Positions 16,291-24,271 of a DNA stretch of 47,086 nucleotides are shown piece after piece. This stretch comes from Clostridiales bacterium (GTDB lineage Bacteria > Bacillota > Clostridia > Christensenellales > Aristaeellaceae): contig SVHC01000023.1 of NCBI GenBank assembly GCA_015056055.1, forward strand, positions 1-47,086, in the 5' to 3' direction. Within the stretch, counting starts at the first letter, position 1. Every line of letters starts with the position of its first letter. Both the position numbers and the translations under genes were made by a program. Under the pieces are notes generated by a model. The model worked only from the letters and a program-made list of their open reading frames with translations, did not search any database and was not told the DNA's origin.

Positions 16291-17466
16291 ATGAAAAAAT
16301 TTATTTCCCTTTTTATGGCTTTTATGATGGTATTTTCCTGCGCAGCACTGGCGGAGGACGCCGAAGCCGACCAAACTACAAGTCCCCTGAAAACCGGCAT
16401 CGGAAATCAGCTTGGATTTGAGCTTCTTCGCCACACCTATTTATGTGAGCAGCAGGCGCTTATCTCGCCTACAAGCCTTACCTTTGCCCTTTCCATGGCA
16501 GCTGCAGGTGCGCAGGGCGAAACCCGCGAACAGATCCTGAATGCACTGGACGTGGAAGAACTTTCCATGGACGAGCTGCGCGCATTAACAGACTCCCTTA
16601 CCGTGCGCGGCGTCAAGGTTGCCAACGCAGCATTTATCTATGAAAACATCAATCCCAAAGAAGAGTATCTTTCCAGCTTGGTCAATTCCCTGGATGCCGA
16701 AATCTTTCTTTTTGAACAGATGCACAGCGTTCTTTATGAAATCAACGAATGGGCACGCGAAAAGACCGATGGCATGATCGATGCGATTCTGGATGGAAAA
16801 CCCGATCCCAGTCTCGCCATGGTTCTGATCAATGCACTGGCAATGGACGCAAATTGGATGTTCCCTTTCTCCACCGACTCCACTTCGACCGGAGTTTTCC
16901 ATTCGGTCAGCAGCGACATCGAAACCGAATTCATGCACTCCACCCGCTTTTTGCATTACATAAAGGGCGATACTTTCCAGGCTGTAAACCTCCCCTATGA
17001 AAACGAGGCGCTGAACATGCTGGTAATCCTTCCGGACGAAGGCTGCATGTATGATACGCTGGATACACTGGTAGAAAACGGTTTGTCCCTGTTCGAAGGC
17101 ATGGCGCAAAAAAGGGTGTCCCTTGCGCTTCCCAAGGTAGATATCAGTGCATCACTCGAACTGGCCGAATCCCTGCAGACGCTCGGCATCGAGCTTCCCT
17201 TCACGACCATGGCCGACTTTTCCGGCATGGTAGAGGGTACCCCGCTGTACATCGGCGGCGTCACGCAGGCTGTGACCCTCACCGTGAATGAATCGGGTAC
17301 GCGTGCCGCTGCGGCAACCGCCATCAGCATGATGGCCGGCGGCGCCATGATTGCAGATTTGCCGATTGACATGACAGTTGATCGCCCCTACATCATGCTT
17401 GTCTACGATCAGGAAACCAACAGCATCCTTTTTGCTGCGGCAATTTCCGATCCCACCGCATCATAA
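16291..17466 (+). CDS. Secreted serpin (serine protease inhibitor)
   Basis: 391 residues with a signal peptide (MKKFISLFMAFMMVFSCAALA, cleavage near 21). A complete serpin fold follows: SPTSLTFALSMAAAGAQGET, YENEALNMLVILPDEG, and the hinge ESGTRAAAATA near the C-terminus followed by the closing DRPYIMLVYDQETNSILFAAAISDP. The small-residue hinge (P17-P8 in standard numbering) is what inhibitory serpins need for loop insertion. Counting from it puts Met-Met-Ala-Gly-Gly at the scissile region, which suggests an elastase- or subtilisin-like target. Serpins of gut bacteria are known to block host or competitor proteases; that role here is inferred. The start is an ATG after AAGGAGAG. Confidence 0.93.
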   Translation: MKKFISLFMAFMMVFSCAALAEDAEADQTTSPLKTGIGNQLGFELLRHTYLCEQQALISPTSLTFALSMAAAGAQGETREQILNALDVEELSMDELRALTDSLTVRGVKVANAAFIYENINPKEEYLSSLVNSLDAEIFLFEQMHSVLYEINEWAREKTDGMIDAILDGKPDPSLAMVLINALAMDANWMFPFSTDSTSTGVFHSVSSDIETEFMHSTRFLHYIKGDTFQAVNLPYENEALNMLVILPDEGCMYDTLDTLVENGLSLFEGMAQKRVSLALPKVDISASLELAESLQTLGIELPFTTMADFSGMVEGTPLYIGGVTQAVTLTVNESGTRAAAATAISMMAGGAMIADLPIDMTVDRPYIMLVYDQETNSILFAAAISDPTAS

Positions 17467-17482
17467 TTCTTTATCCTACGTC

Positions 17483-17515
17483 AAAGCGTCCTGCCGTGAA
17501 GCAGGACGCTTTATT
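17483..17515 (+). terminator. Terminator after the serpin gene
   Basis: A 12-bp stem (17483-17494 with 17501-17512) with a 6-base loop followed by TTATT, 17 bases after the stop. Confidence 0.8.
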
Positions 17516-17532
17516 CATGTTTCTGAGAAATC

Positions 17533-17697
17533 TCAGCAATTTTTCCAGAACAAAAGTCCCGCCACGATCAAAGCAATTCCAATCAGCCACATCCACAACC
17601 ATTCCGGCATGCTGAACAAGAGCACAATTGCCCCCATCGCGATCAAAACAATGCCAATAAGCCGGCTCGCGGGACATTTCTCGGCATTCCGGCGCAT
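17533..17697 (-). CDS. Small membrane protein, 54 residues
   Basis: A short open frame with an excellent ribosome binding site (GGGAGG, eight bases before the ATG). The product has a polar N-terminus (MRRNAEKCPASR) and two hydrophobic helices split by MPEWLWMW, and ends in FWKNC. It is not assigned to a family. It converges on the serpin gene and lies downstream of the XRE regulator on the same strand, beyond that gene's terminator. The codon pattern and Shine-Dalgarno support a real gene; the longer overlapping frame in the same stretch has no membrane pattern and no ribosome binding site. Confidence 0.72.
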   Translation of the reverse strand: MRRNAEKCPASRLIGIVLIAMGAIVLLFSMPEWLWMWLIGIALIVAGLLFWKNC

Positions 17698-17861
17698 ACG
17701 CCCACCTCCCAAAGCCTGTTGCTTTATGATATGCTCCCCGCAAAAGCATTGTCACGCCCTGCAGCGGATGAAGGCAAACAAAAAAGCAGCTTCGGAGAGT
17801 CCGACCATGAACAGTTTCGAATTTTATCGCACCCGAAGCAAAACCGTGTTCTCCCGCACTT

Positions 17862-17894
17862 GAACAAAAAACAACGCCCTGCGTGAGGCAGGGC
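17862..17894 (-). terminator. Terminator of the XRE regulator gene
   Basis: GCCCTGC (17876-17882) pairs with GCAGGGC (17888-17894). On the minus strand it is followed by GTTGTTTTTTG. It begins six bases beyond the stop codon. Confidence 0.85.
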
Positions 17895-17900
17895 ATAAAA

Positions 17901-18710
17901 TTATTCTGCAAGCAATCTTTCTACTTCTTTGCGCTGTTCGCTTGTACATTCATAAACGGTAGATTCAAACCACCGTTCTTCAACAAAATCTTCCGCAAAA
18001 GCATTCATCACTTTTTGCGCTATCCTAAACTGGGAATAAGCCTTTTCGGTTTCACCGGTTTCTTTTAAACGCTTACCGGCAATAATCAGCATATCGATCA
18101 GGTCTTCTGCGGAAATATTCTTCTGCTTCTGTGCGGCCTCGTAGCTGTCGTCCCCATCCAGAAGAGATGCCATCAACTCCAATTTTGAAAAATATATCTC
18201 GGGGATGATTTCAAGAGTGGGTTTAATCAAATCATTCTGACCGTTTTCTTTGTAGCACGATGCAAGAATCCGGCAGGCATCATACTTCACAGAATCGTCC
18301 TTCGTGGACTCAATGAGTGTTTTGCAAAGAGTGATCACCTCTTCCCCGCGCGTTTGATAATCCAACGTATATAGCAGGTTATTCAGTATGATATCATTTC
18401 CGGGAAATCTCTGCAAACCGTCACGCAAAATGCGTTCTGATTTTTCCCTATCGGTAAAACGATATTTATAGGCTTCATGGCATATTGCTTCAACTTGCTT
18501 TTCCATTTCAAACAAATTAAAATCAAAAAGCTCGTCGGTGGAAACTCCGAAAAAGGAGGCTATGGCAGGGATCATCGTAACGTCGGGCATGGTGTTTCCA
18601 TTTTCCCATTTTGAAACTGCTTGAAACGATACGCCCAGATAGCCGGCAAAAACCTCTTGCGATATGTTTTTCTGTTTTCTTAATGCCTTTATTTTTTCTC
18701 CAAGTTTCAT
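17901..18710 (-). CDS. XRE-family transcriptional regulator with TPR-like C-terminus
   Basis: 269 residues. A Cro/C1 helix-turn-helix occupies residues 1-65 (IKALRKQKNISQEVFAGYLG, SFQAVSKWENG, a typical XRE domain). The remaining 200 residues are helical and look like tetratricopeptide-type repeats, as in stress or peptide-sensing XRE regulators of Firmicutes. The start is the second of two adjacent ATGs behind GGAGG. A palindrome between promoter and start may be its own operator. Part of the gene (first ~37 codons) plus its promoter region occurs again, decayed, at 24143-24398. What it regulates is unknown; the potassium operon upstream on the same strand is a candidate. Confidence 0.88.
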   Translation of the reverse strand: MKLGEKIKALRKQKNISQEVFAGYLGVSFQAVSKWENGNTMPDVTMIPAIASFFGVSTDELFDFNLFEMEKQVEAICHEAYKYRFTDREKSERILRDGLQRFPGNDIILNNLLYTLDYQTRGEEVITLCKTLIESTKDDSVKYDACRILASCYKENGQNDLIKPTLEIIPEIYFSKLELMASLLDGDDSYEAAQKQKNISAEDLIDMLIIAGKRLKETGETEKAYSQFRIAQKVMNAFAEDFVEERWFESTVYECTSEQRKEVERLLAE

Positions 18711-18735
18711 CATAACTGTTCCTCCAAATTATTTT

Positions 18736-18751
18736 GGATCAGCGCTTATCC
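18736..18751. promoter_or_regulatory. Candidate operator palindrome of the XRE gene
   Basis: GGATCAGCGCTTATCC is palindromic at 14 of 16 positions. It lies between the -10 box and the start codon. It is unchanged in the decayed copy at 24298-24313, whereas the promoter boxes there have mutated. Confidence 0.45.
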
Positions 18752-18758
18752 TGATACC

Positions 18759-18786
18759 ATCATAACACACTCATCCATAAAAACAA
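18759..18786 (-). promoter_or_regulatory. Promoter of the XRE regulator gene
   Basis: On the minus strand TTGTTT, 16 bases, TATGAT. In the duplicate copy the boxes read TCGTTT and TATGAC, consistent with loss of function there. Confidence 0.55.
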
Positions 18787-18845
18787 TAACCCATTTGGAG
18801 AGAATTATTCTAACAAGAGTTGAATCCCAAAAGAAAAGAAAAAAT

Positions 18846-18985
18846 AATCGTTGACAAAGTCAGCGATTTGCCAGAGCCTAAAAAAACTGCAAGGCAAGGA
18901 AGCAGGCTTGCAGATAAGGGATCCTACACAGAGATAAGTGACCGCGACCTGTAAGCGCAGCTGATAAAGGAAAGTCAACGGTCTC
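18846..18985. repeat. Dispersed hairpin element, shorter copy
   Basis: About 120 bases match the element at 31270-31400: TCGTTGACAAAGTC, TTTGCCAGAGCCT, then CTGCAAG…CTTGCAG as a conserved hairpin, and AAGTGACCGC. The right end (GTCAACGGTCT) resembles the right end of the other copy (GTCAGAGGTCT). The terminal terminator hairpins and the long inner hairpin of the other copy are missing. A separate perfect 8-bp hairpin with an AAA loop follows at 18985-19003. The rest of the gap to 19097 shows nothing recognisable. Confidence 0.75.
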
Positions 18986-19097
18986 ATGCAGCAAAGCTGC
19001 ATGCACACGATAAGGCAACTCCTGAACGCCGATTTGGTGGACAGTAGCTGCCTTAGTTATTGCGTGCGCTGTCAGATGGGGGCATCCGTTCACAAAT

Positions 19098-19790
19098 TTA
19101 TAGCTTCATCATTCGGTATCCTACTCCCACATGGGTTTGTATGAATTGAGAGGAATCGGGAACAGATTCCAGCTTTTTGCGTAGGGTGGCCATAAAAACG
19201 CGGAGAGAGGCGATGTTGCTTTCCCATGCGTTCCCCCAAATTTTTTGCGTAATGAAGGTGTGCGTCAGAACCTTGCCCACATTCTGCGCCAGCAGGCAGA
19301 GAAGCTTGTATTCCATAGGCGTTAAGTGCATTTCATCGCCATTCAGATAGGCGCATCCCGCTGCGTAATCAATGCGCAGGTTGCCGTTGACAAATTCAGA
19401 GCTTACAGATTCGGCGTTCATGATGGCGAGTCTCCGCTGTGTGACCCGAAGCCTGGCCAGCAGTTCGTCAACGGAGAAGGGTTTGGTCAGATAATCATCT
19501 GCACCGGCATCCAGCGCTCCGATTTTATCGAAATCCTCGCTTCGCGCGGAGATGACGATAATTGGCACGTTCGACCACATACGCACGCGTGTGATGATGT
19601 CCACACCATCCATATCCGGAAGTCCAAGATCAAGCAGGATGATATCCGGATTGTGGGAGGTAGCGGCGATGATTGCCGCCTCTCCATTAACTGCCTCGAT
19701 GAAGCGATAGTCGTGGGCCTTCAGAGTGGTGGTGATCAGTGTTCGGACGGCCTTGTCGTCCTCTATTACCAGAATCAAAGGTTTATTCAT
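19098..19790 (-). CDS. kdpE: KdpE-like response regulator
   Basis: 230 residues. The receiver domain (1-120) has the acidic pair Asp11-Asp12, the phosphoacceptor Asp54 (LLDLGLPDMDG) and Lys103 (LTKPF). The OmpR/PhoB winged helix (about 130-228) ends GVGYRM. Its best match in type and context is KdpE, the potassium-responsive activator. The ATG overlaps the last codons of the kinase gene by eight bases (TATGAATAA), so the two are translationally coupled. It is the last gene of the trkH-trkA operon. Its target promoter cannot be told; the operon itself is the obvious candidate. Confidence 0.88.
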   Translation of the reverse strand: MNKPLILVIEDDKAVRTLITTTLKAHDYRFIEAVNGEAAIIAATSHNPDIILLDLGLPDMDGVDIITRVRMWSNVPIIVISARSEDFDKIGALDAGADDYLTKPFSVDELLARLRVTQRRLAIMNAESVSSEFVNGNLRIDYAAGCAYLNGDEMHLTPMEYKLLCLLAQNVGKVLTHTFITQKIWGNAWESNIASLRVFMATLRKKLESVPDSSQFIQTHVGVGYRMMKL

Positions 19791-21753
19791 AAATAGACAC
19801 CTCCTCAGACGGAAGGGTGAATTCGAAAACTGCGCCGGTTGGGATGTTGTCCCGGACAGAGATTGTTCCGCCATGAGCGTTGACAATGGAACGGCACAGG
19901 CAAAGACCGAGACCGAGGCTGCGGCGGCCGTCTGATGCATGCGCAGCGCCGGTGTAGAACATTTCAAATACCTTTTCCTTGGCATCATCAGGCACACCGG
20001 GACCATTGTCTGCAACAGAGATATGCGCCACGCCACTGTGTTCGGCAACGGTGATGAGGATATCAGATTCCTGCGGCGTGTATTTTACAGCGTTGTCGAT
20101 CAGGTTGATCAGTACCTGCACGATCAGCTTGGCATCGGCATGGACGAGGGTATAATCTTTTTCTTTCTCTACGATGATTCGATGATTCGTACTGCGGCGG
20201 CCGACATGACGAAGTGCTTCGTCAATAATCTCGTCGATTAGTTCGGTGGACGGATTCAGATTCATGCGTCCGTCCTCAATGCGCGTAACGGATAGCAGGT
20301 TCTCTACCAGATTGATCAGCCACAGAGATTCATCATGAATGTTCTGATAGAGCTGCCGTCGGACGGATTCGTCGATGGATTCTTCTCCTGAGAGCAGAAT
20401 ACTGGCATTGCCGGATATGCTGGTCAGCGGAGTGCGAAGATCGTGGGAAATGGCACGCAAAAGATTTGCGCGAAGCTGCTCATTTTTTGCGAGAATGGCG
20501 GCTTCTTCCTTTTCCCGGGCGTTCTTTTCATTTTCAAGCGCCAGCGCACCTTCGCCCAGCATGGACAATAATACGCTATTTTCAAAAGAATCCAGTTTTT
20601 CACCGCGCGTTGCGATTCCGACCACGCCGTACACACGCTGATTGATGCGAATGGCCAGATACAGGCAGGGAGAATCGGGGAATATGTCGGTTGTCGCGCC
20701 GGCATGCTGGTTGTTTCGCGCAACCCATTCTGCGATAGTACGTTCTTCACAGGTAAGGAGAGCCGGGGTTTCGTGTCCGTCCACTGTAAATACAGCAGGA
20801 GCTTCCAGCGAGTCTCTGTTCTTCCGATAAATTATGATATCCCGGTTCAGCAGCTTAATCAGTTGTTCTGCGAGAATAGCGATGATCTCATCCTGATTTT
20901 CAGCGCGGTTCAGGAGCTGGTCAGTGTCGAACAGAATACGTGTCCGATAGGCTGACTGAGCCGACTGACGCGCATTGTCCTTCAGTCGTATGGCAAGTGA
21001 TCCTGTAATGTACGCAGCGAGAAACATGACGGCAAATGTGATGGGATAGCCTGCGTCGAAGGCATGCAATGAAAAACGCGGCTGCGTAAAGATAAAATTG
21101 AACAGTATGACGCTTAAAGCAGCCGATACGATGGAATAGATCTGATGGGTGGTCAGAATCGCTGTCACCAGCACGCCAAGAATATATACCATAATGATGT
21201 TGGCGTCGGTAAAGCCGAGGGCAAACAGCAGTATGTTCATAAGTGTGACCAGCGACAGAATCGTTGTGCTTTTCAGGACGTCTGTAATTTTAAAGGAAGG
21301 CATGCTTTTCCGGGCATGCCGGGGATGATATAAGTTGTTGGTTGCTCTGTCGGGGATGATATGGATATCGACGTTCGGAGCTGAGGCGATCAGCCGATCG
21401 GTGAGTGTCGGTCGCCGGAAAATCCTGTGCCTGCTGGCAGCGCTGCGGCCCAGAACGATCTTCGTAACGCCAGAAAGCCTTGCAAACTCCGCTATCTGAT
21501 ACGGAACATCATCGCCCTGCACAGTTTCGATGGATGCACCAAGACTTTTGGCAAGGTGTGTGTTCGCCTCCAGTCTCTTTTTATTGGCATCCTCCATGAC
21601 GGCAAAATCAGGCGTTTCCACATAAAGTGCAGTCAGGTTTCCCTGAAATGCCTCCGCCATCCGGGCTGCGGTACGGATGATCTTGGTATTGGAAGGCGCG
21701 GAGGAAAGACAGACCAAAATATGCTCTTGCTTTCCATCTGTTTCCTTAAGCAT
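19783..21753 (-). CDS. KdpD-like sensor histidine kinase lacking the N-terminal KdpD domain
   Basis: 656 residues against about 900 for classic KdpD. It starts directly with the universal-stress-protein-like domain (about 8-136; HILVCLSSAPS, IVLGRSAASRHR). Four membrane helices follow (DUF4118 type, about 160-255), then a GAF-like region (about 270-405), HisKA with His437 (LRAISHDLRTPLTSI), and the ATPase domain with Asn554, DNGPG (582-586) and GLGL (614-617). The ATP-binding N-terminal KdpD sensor module is missing. KdpD kinases respond to potassium limitation. Here the cognate genes are trkH and trkA rather than kdpABC. Confidence 0.88.
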   Translation of the reverse strand: MLKETDGKQEHILVCLSSAPSNTKIIRTAARMAEAFQGNLTALYVETPDFAVMEDANKKRLEANTHLAKSLGASIETVQGDDVPYQIAEFARLSGVTKIVLGRSAASRHRIFRRPTLTDRLIASAPNVDIHIIPDRATNNLYHPRHARKSMPSFKITDVLKSTTILSLVTLMNILLFALGFTDANIIMVYILGVLVTAILTTHQIYSIVSAALSVILFNFIFTQPRFSLHAFDAGYPITFAVMFLAAYITGSLAIRLKDNARQSAQSAYRTRILFDTDQLLNRAENQDEIIAILAEQLIKLLNRDIIIYRKNRDSLEAPAVFTVDGHETPALLTCEERTIAEWVARNNQHAGATTDIFPDSPCLYLAIRINQRVYGVVGIATRGEKLDSFENSVLLSMLGEGALALENEKNAREKEEAAILAKNEQLRANLLRAISHDLRTPLTSISGNASILLSGEESIDESVRRQLYQNIHDESLWLINLVENLLSVTRIEDGRMNLNPSTELIDEIIDEALRHVGRRSTNHRIIVEKEKDYTLVHADAKLIVQVLINLIDNAVKYTPQESDILITVAEHSGVAHISVADNGPGVPDDAKEKVFEMFYTGAAHASDGRRSLGLGLCLCRSIVNAHGGTISVRDNIPTGAVFEFTLPSEEVSIYE

Positions 21754-21816
21754 ATTTCATGCTCCCATCTACATTTTATGGTAAGATTATATCACCGATG
21801 GGGTTCATTTTCCACT

Positions 21817-21942
21817 TTATTCTGTTTCATCTTCTTCATCTTCCATGATATGGTTATTCAAAAAGCGATCCAGCCTTCCCATCAGGTGATATCCCCATGC
21901 GAAAAGGATTCCTAATACGGCAAGAACCAATATCTCTTTCAT
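21817..21942 (-). CDS. Small single-pass membrane protein, 41 residues, in the potassium operon
   Basis: The frame follows AAGGAGG at eight bases. The product has one hydrophobic helix (MKEILVLAVLGILFAWGYHLM), a basic-aromatic juxtamembrane part (GRLDRFLNNH) and an acidic tail (MEDEEDETE). It lies 30 bases after trkA and 63 before the kinase gene, inside the operon. By size and topology it recalls KdpF, the 29-residue stabiliser of the Kdp pump, but there is no sequence basis for calling it that. It may be a subunit or regulator of TrkH or of the kinase. Confidence 0.78.
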   Translation of the reverse strand: MKEILVLAVLGILFAWGYHLMGRLDRFLNNHIMEDEEDETE

Positions 21943-21972
21943 GCGGGATCCCTCCTTGAGCAGGTTTTCAGA

Positions 21973-22620
21973 TCAGATATGGAAACAGCGATGAATATCA
22001 CTGTGACTGCCCAGCACCAGCAGTGTCATGTCAGGCGTGAGCAGCGTTTCGGTTGTAACTGCTGTTTCCAGCTTACGATCGTTTTTTGTCGCCAGCAGGT
22101 TGATATGATGTTTTCTCCGAATATCCAGCGCACCTACCGTTTTTCCGATCCAGTGAGACGGAACGGAGACCTCGACGATGGCATTGTCTCCTTCAAGCTC
22201 GATGTAATCGAAAATATGGTCCGAACTGTAGCGGATGGCCGTCCAGTTTGCCAGTTGCTTTTCAGGATACACGATCTCATCGGCACCGTTACGCAGTAGG
22301 AATTTGGCATGGACGTCGCGATTGGCGCGAGCAACAACAAACTGCGCGCCCAGTTCCTTAAGCAACGATGTTGTTTCCAGCGAGCTTTGAAAATCCTCGC
22401 CGATAGCGACGATGCAAAGATCAAAATTGCGCACGCCCAGCGAGGAAAGGAATTCCTTGTTCTTGCTGTCTCCGATCTGCGCATTGGTCACATAGGGCAG
22501 CACGGCATTGACTCGCTCTTCAACCTGATCGATTGCCATCACCTGATGGCGTAGTTCGTGCAGCTTGATGGCAATATGCCTACCGAATCGGCCAAGACCG
22601 ATCAGAAGTATGGATTTCAT
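21973..22620 (-). CDS. trkA: Potassium channel regulatory subunit, TrkA/KtrA type
   Basis: 215 residues, a single RCK unit as in KtrA. The N-terminal Rossmann domain has GLGRFGRHIA (GxGxxG) and the acidic end of strand 2 (MAIDQVEERV). The C-terminal RCK_C domain covers about 130-215 (IVEVSVPSHWIGKTVGALDI). The subunit binds nucleotide and gates TrkH/KtrB at the inner membrane face. The ATG at 22620 has AAGGAGT seven bases upstream; the GTG at 22629 is less well spaced. It follows trkH closely in the same operon. Confidence 0.93.
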   Translation of the reverse strand: MKSILLIGLGRFGRHIAIKLHELRHQVMAIDQVEERVNAVLPYVTNAQIGDSKNKEFLSSLGVRNFDLCIVAIGEDFQSSLETTSLLKELGAQFVVARANRDVHAKFLLRNGADEIVYPEKQLANWTAIRYSSDHIFDYIELEGDNAIVEVSVPSHWIGKTVGALDIRRKHHINLLATKNDRKLETAVTTETLLTPDMTLLVLGSHSDIHRCFHI

Positions 22621-22632
22621 AGTATTCACTCC

Positions 22633-23982
22633 TTATCCGACAGTTATTTTTTCTTTGGGCAGCATGGCGGTGTATGGCTTCTTTCCTGAGGCTGCCGCAA
22701 AAATCAAGGTCAGCCCTCCTACTCGCCCGAAGAACATCAAAAGAATCAGGATGATTCGGGAAACGATTCCCAGAGAAGGCGTAATGCCCAGCGTAAGGCC
22801 CACTGTGCCGATGGCGGAAGCCGATTCGAACAGACAGGTGAGCGCCGGCAGATCTTCGATCCAGCTGATGGCAAGTCCGCCCGCAAGAAAGAACACGATG
22901 TACAGCAGCAAAATCGCAGCCGCATTGCGTACAGTATCCAGCTCGATTCGCCGACCGAAGCATCTGATGGTCTCGCGTCTGTGGAATACCGATATGGCGG
23001 AAAAAAACAGCACTGCCAGCGTGGTGGTTTTCATGCCGCCCGCAGTAGAACCTGGCGAACCACCTGTGAGCATGAGCAGGATGATGATGAAGCGTCCAAC
23101 CTCGCTCAATTTTGTAAGATCCAACGTATTGAACCCCGCAGTTCTGGGCGTAACGGACTGGAACATTGCGCCCAGTAGCTTTTCTCTGCCGGAAAGACTT
23201 GCCCATTCCGGGAGTGAAAACTCTGCAAAGTAGAAAAACAACGCGGGCAGGATCAGCAGAACGGCTGTGAAGGAAAGAATCACCTTACTCTGCATCCGGT
23301 AGGCGCGGAGATGCCAGCGATTGGTTTTGATATCTTCCCACGTGAGAAAGCCCATGCCTCCGATGACGATCAGCAGCATGATAATGATATTGACAAATGC
23401 GTTTGACAAATAACTCGTCAGGGAAGAATAGTGCATATTGGCTCCCATCAGATCGAACCCCGCGTTGCAGAATGCGGAGATGGAGTGGAACATTCCGTAC
23501 CATATTCCCTTGATAAATCCAAAGTCACCAATGAAAACGCAACTCAGAAGGAGTGCGCCGGCAAGCTCAATTACCAGCGTGGTTCTAAGAATGAATCCCG
23601 TCAGCTTCACGATGCCACCCACATGATGTGCCGATATGGCCTCTTGCAGCGTACTCCGCTGCATCAGACCAATTTTCTTGCCCGAAACCATGGCAAACGC
23701 TACTGCCGCTGTCACTACGCCCATGCCGCCGATCTGAATTAGACACAGGATGACAGCCTGTCCGAATGGAGACCAGTAGGTCGCTGTGTCCTGCACCACC
23801 AGACCGGTAACGCATACGGCAGAGGTAGACGTAAATAGGGCGTCCATAAAGCCGGCGTTGCCTCCTCCTGCTTTGGCTGCAGGCAGCATCAGCAGCATCG
23901 CGCCGATTAGAATCAATATGGAAAACCCGAAAATGATTGTTTGAAATGAACTAAGGTTCAATCTGCTATTGATTTTCTCCAT
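22633..23982 (-). CDS. trkH: Potassium uptake channel, TrkH/KtrB type
   Basis: 449 residues, the KtrB-like length. The four pore-loop repeats are visible, each with the selectivity-filter glycine: TSTSAVCVTGLVV, SAFCNAGFDL, TPRTAGFNTLD and SAIGTVGLTLG. TGGSPGSTAGGMKTTT is the conserved intramembrane loop that gates the pore. It imports K+, usually with Na+ coupling or membrane potential. It is the first gene of the operon trkH-trkA-small protein-kdpD-like-kdpE. About 160 bases of leader separate it from the duplicated XRE fragment. No clear promoter or c-di-AMP riboswitch was recognised there. Confidence 0.94.
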   Translation of the reverse strand: MEKINSRLNLSSFQTIIFGFSILILIGAMLLMLPAAKAGGGNAGFMDALFTSTSAVCVTGLVVQDTATYWSPFGQAVILCLIQIGGMGVVTAAVAFAMVSGKKIGLMQRSTLQEAISAHHVGGIVKLTGFILRTTLVIELAGALLLSCVFIGDFGFIKGIWYGMFHSISAFCNAGFDLMGANMHYSSLTSYLSNAFVNIIIMLLIVIGGMGFLTWEDIKTNRWHLRAYRMQSKVILSFTAVLLILPALFFYFAEFSLPEWASLSGREKLLGAMFQSVTPRTAGFNTLDLTKLSEVGRFIIILLMLTGGSPGSTAGGMKTTTLAVLFFSAISVFHRRETIRCFGRRIELDTVRNAAAILLLYIVFFLAGGLAISWIEDLPALTCLFESASAIGTVGLTLGITPSLGIVSRIILILLMFFGRVGGLTLIFAAASGKKPYTAMLPKEKITVG

Positions 23983-24142
23983 GTGAAATCATCCTCATGT
24001 GTATCTGTTACAGTTAGATTATTACACAATGGCTATAAAAAAGGTATGAGCATACATTGAATGATATTAAGATGGTACAAAGCGCACAGCTTTATAGGAT
24101 ATACATCCCAGTTCTTCATATAGGCGTGGGGTTGTAGCGTCC

Positions 24143-24271
24143 TTAATTATGTAGGACGCTATTTTCCCATTTTGAAACTGCTTGAAAAGATACGCCCGGA
24201 TAGCCGTCAAAAACCTCTTGCGATATATTTTTCTGTTTTCTTAATGCCTTTATCCTTTCTCCAAGTTTCAT
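24143..24271 (-). pseudogene. Truncated copy of the XRE regulator gene
   Basis: The frame reads MKLGERIKALRKQKNISQEV and continues to SKWEN, matching the first 37 or so residues of the intact regulator at 17901-18710. It then departs into five unrelated codons and a TAA. The helix-turn-helix is cut at its end. Two changes within the motif (AGYLG to DGYPG) and damaged promoter boxes indicate decay. The stop lies in the loop of a 9-bp hairpin (TAGCGTCCT / AGGACGCTA). Confidence 0.85.

Larger units (their letters stand above)
18600..18838. repeat. Direct repeat, copy A (XRE 5' end and promoter region)
   Basis: This segment matches 24161-24398 at roughly 93-94% by eye (about 14 substitutions and one or two indels). 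It covers the first ~37 codons of the intact XRE gene, its ribosome binding site, its promoter and some sequence beyond. Confidence 0.9.

Noticed and set aside
17768-17863. 31-codon plus-strand frame (MKANKKAASE…)
   Set aside because: No Shine-Dalgarno, no promoter, and it runs into the XRE terminator; too little support.
18805-19093. Short minus-strand frames resembling a frame at 31091-31402
   Set aside because: The similarity comes from the shared non-coding hairpin element; there are no ribosome binding sites.
23983-24160. c-di-AMP (ydaO-type) riboswitch in the trkH leader
   Set aside because: The leader is about 160 bases with none of the conserved riboswitch segments recognisable.
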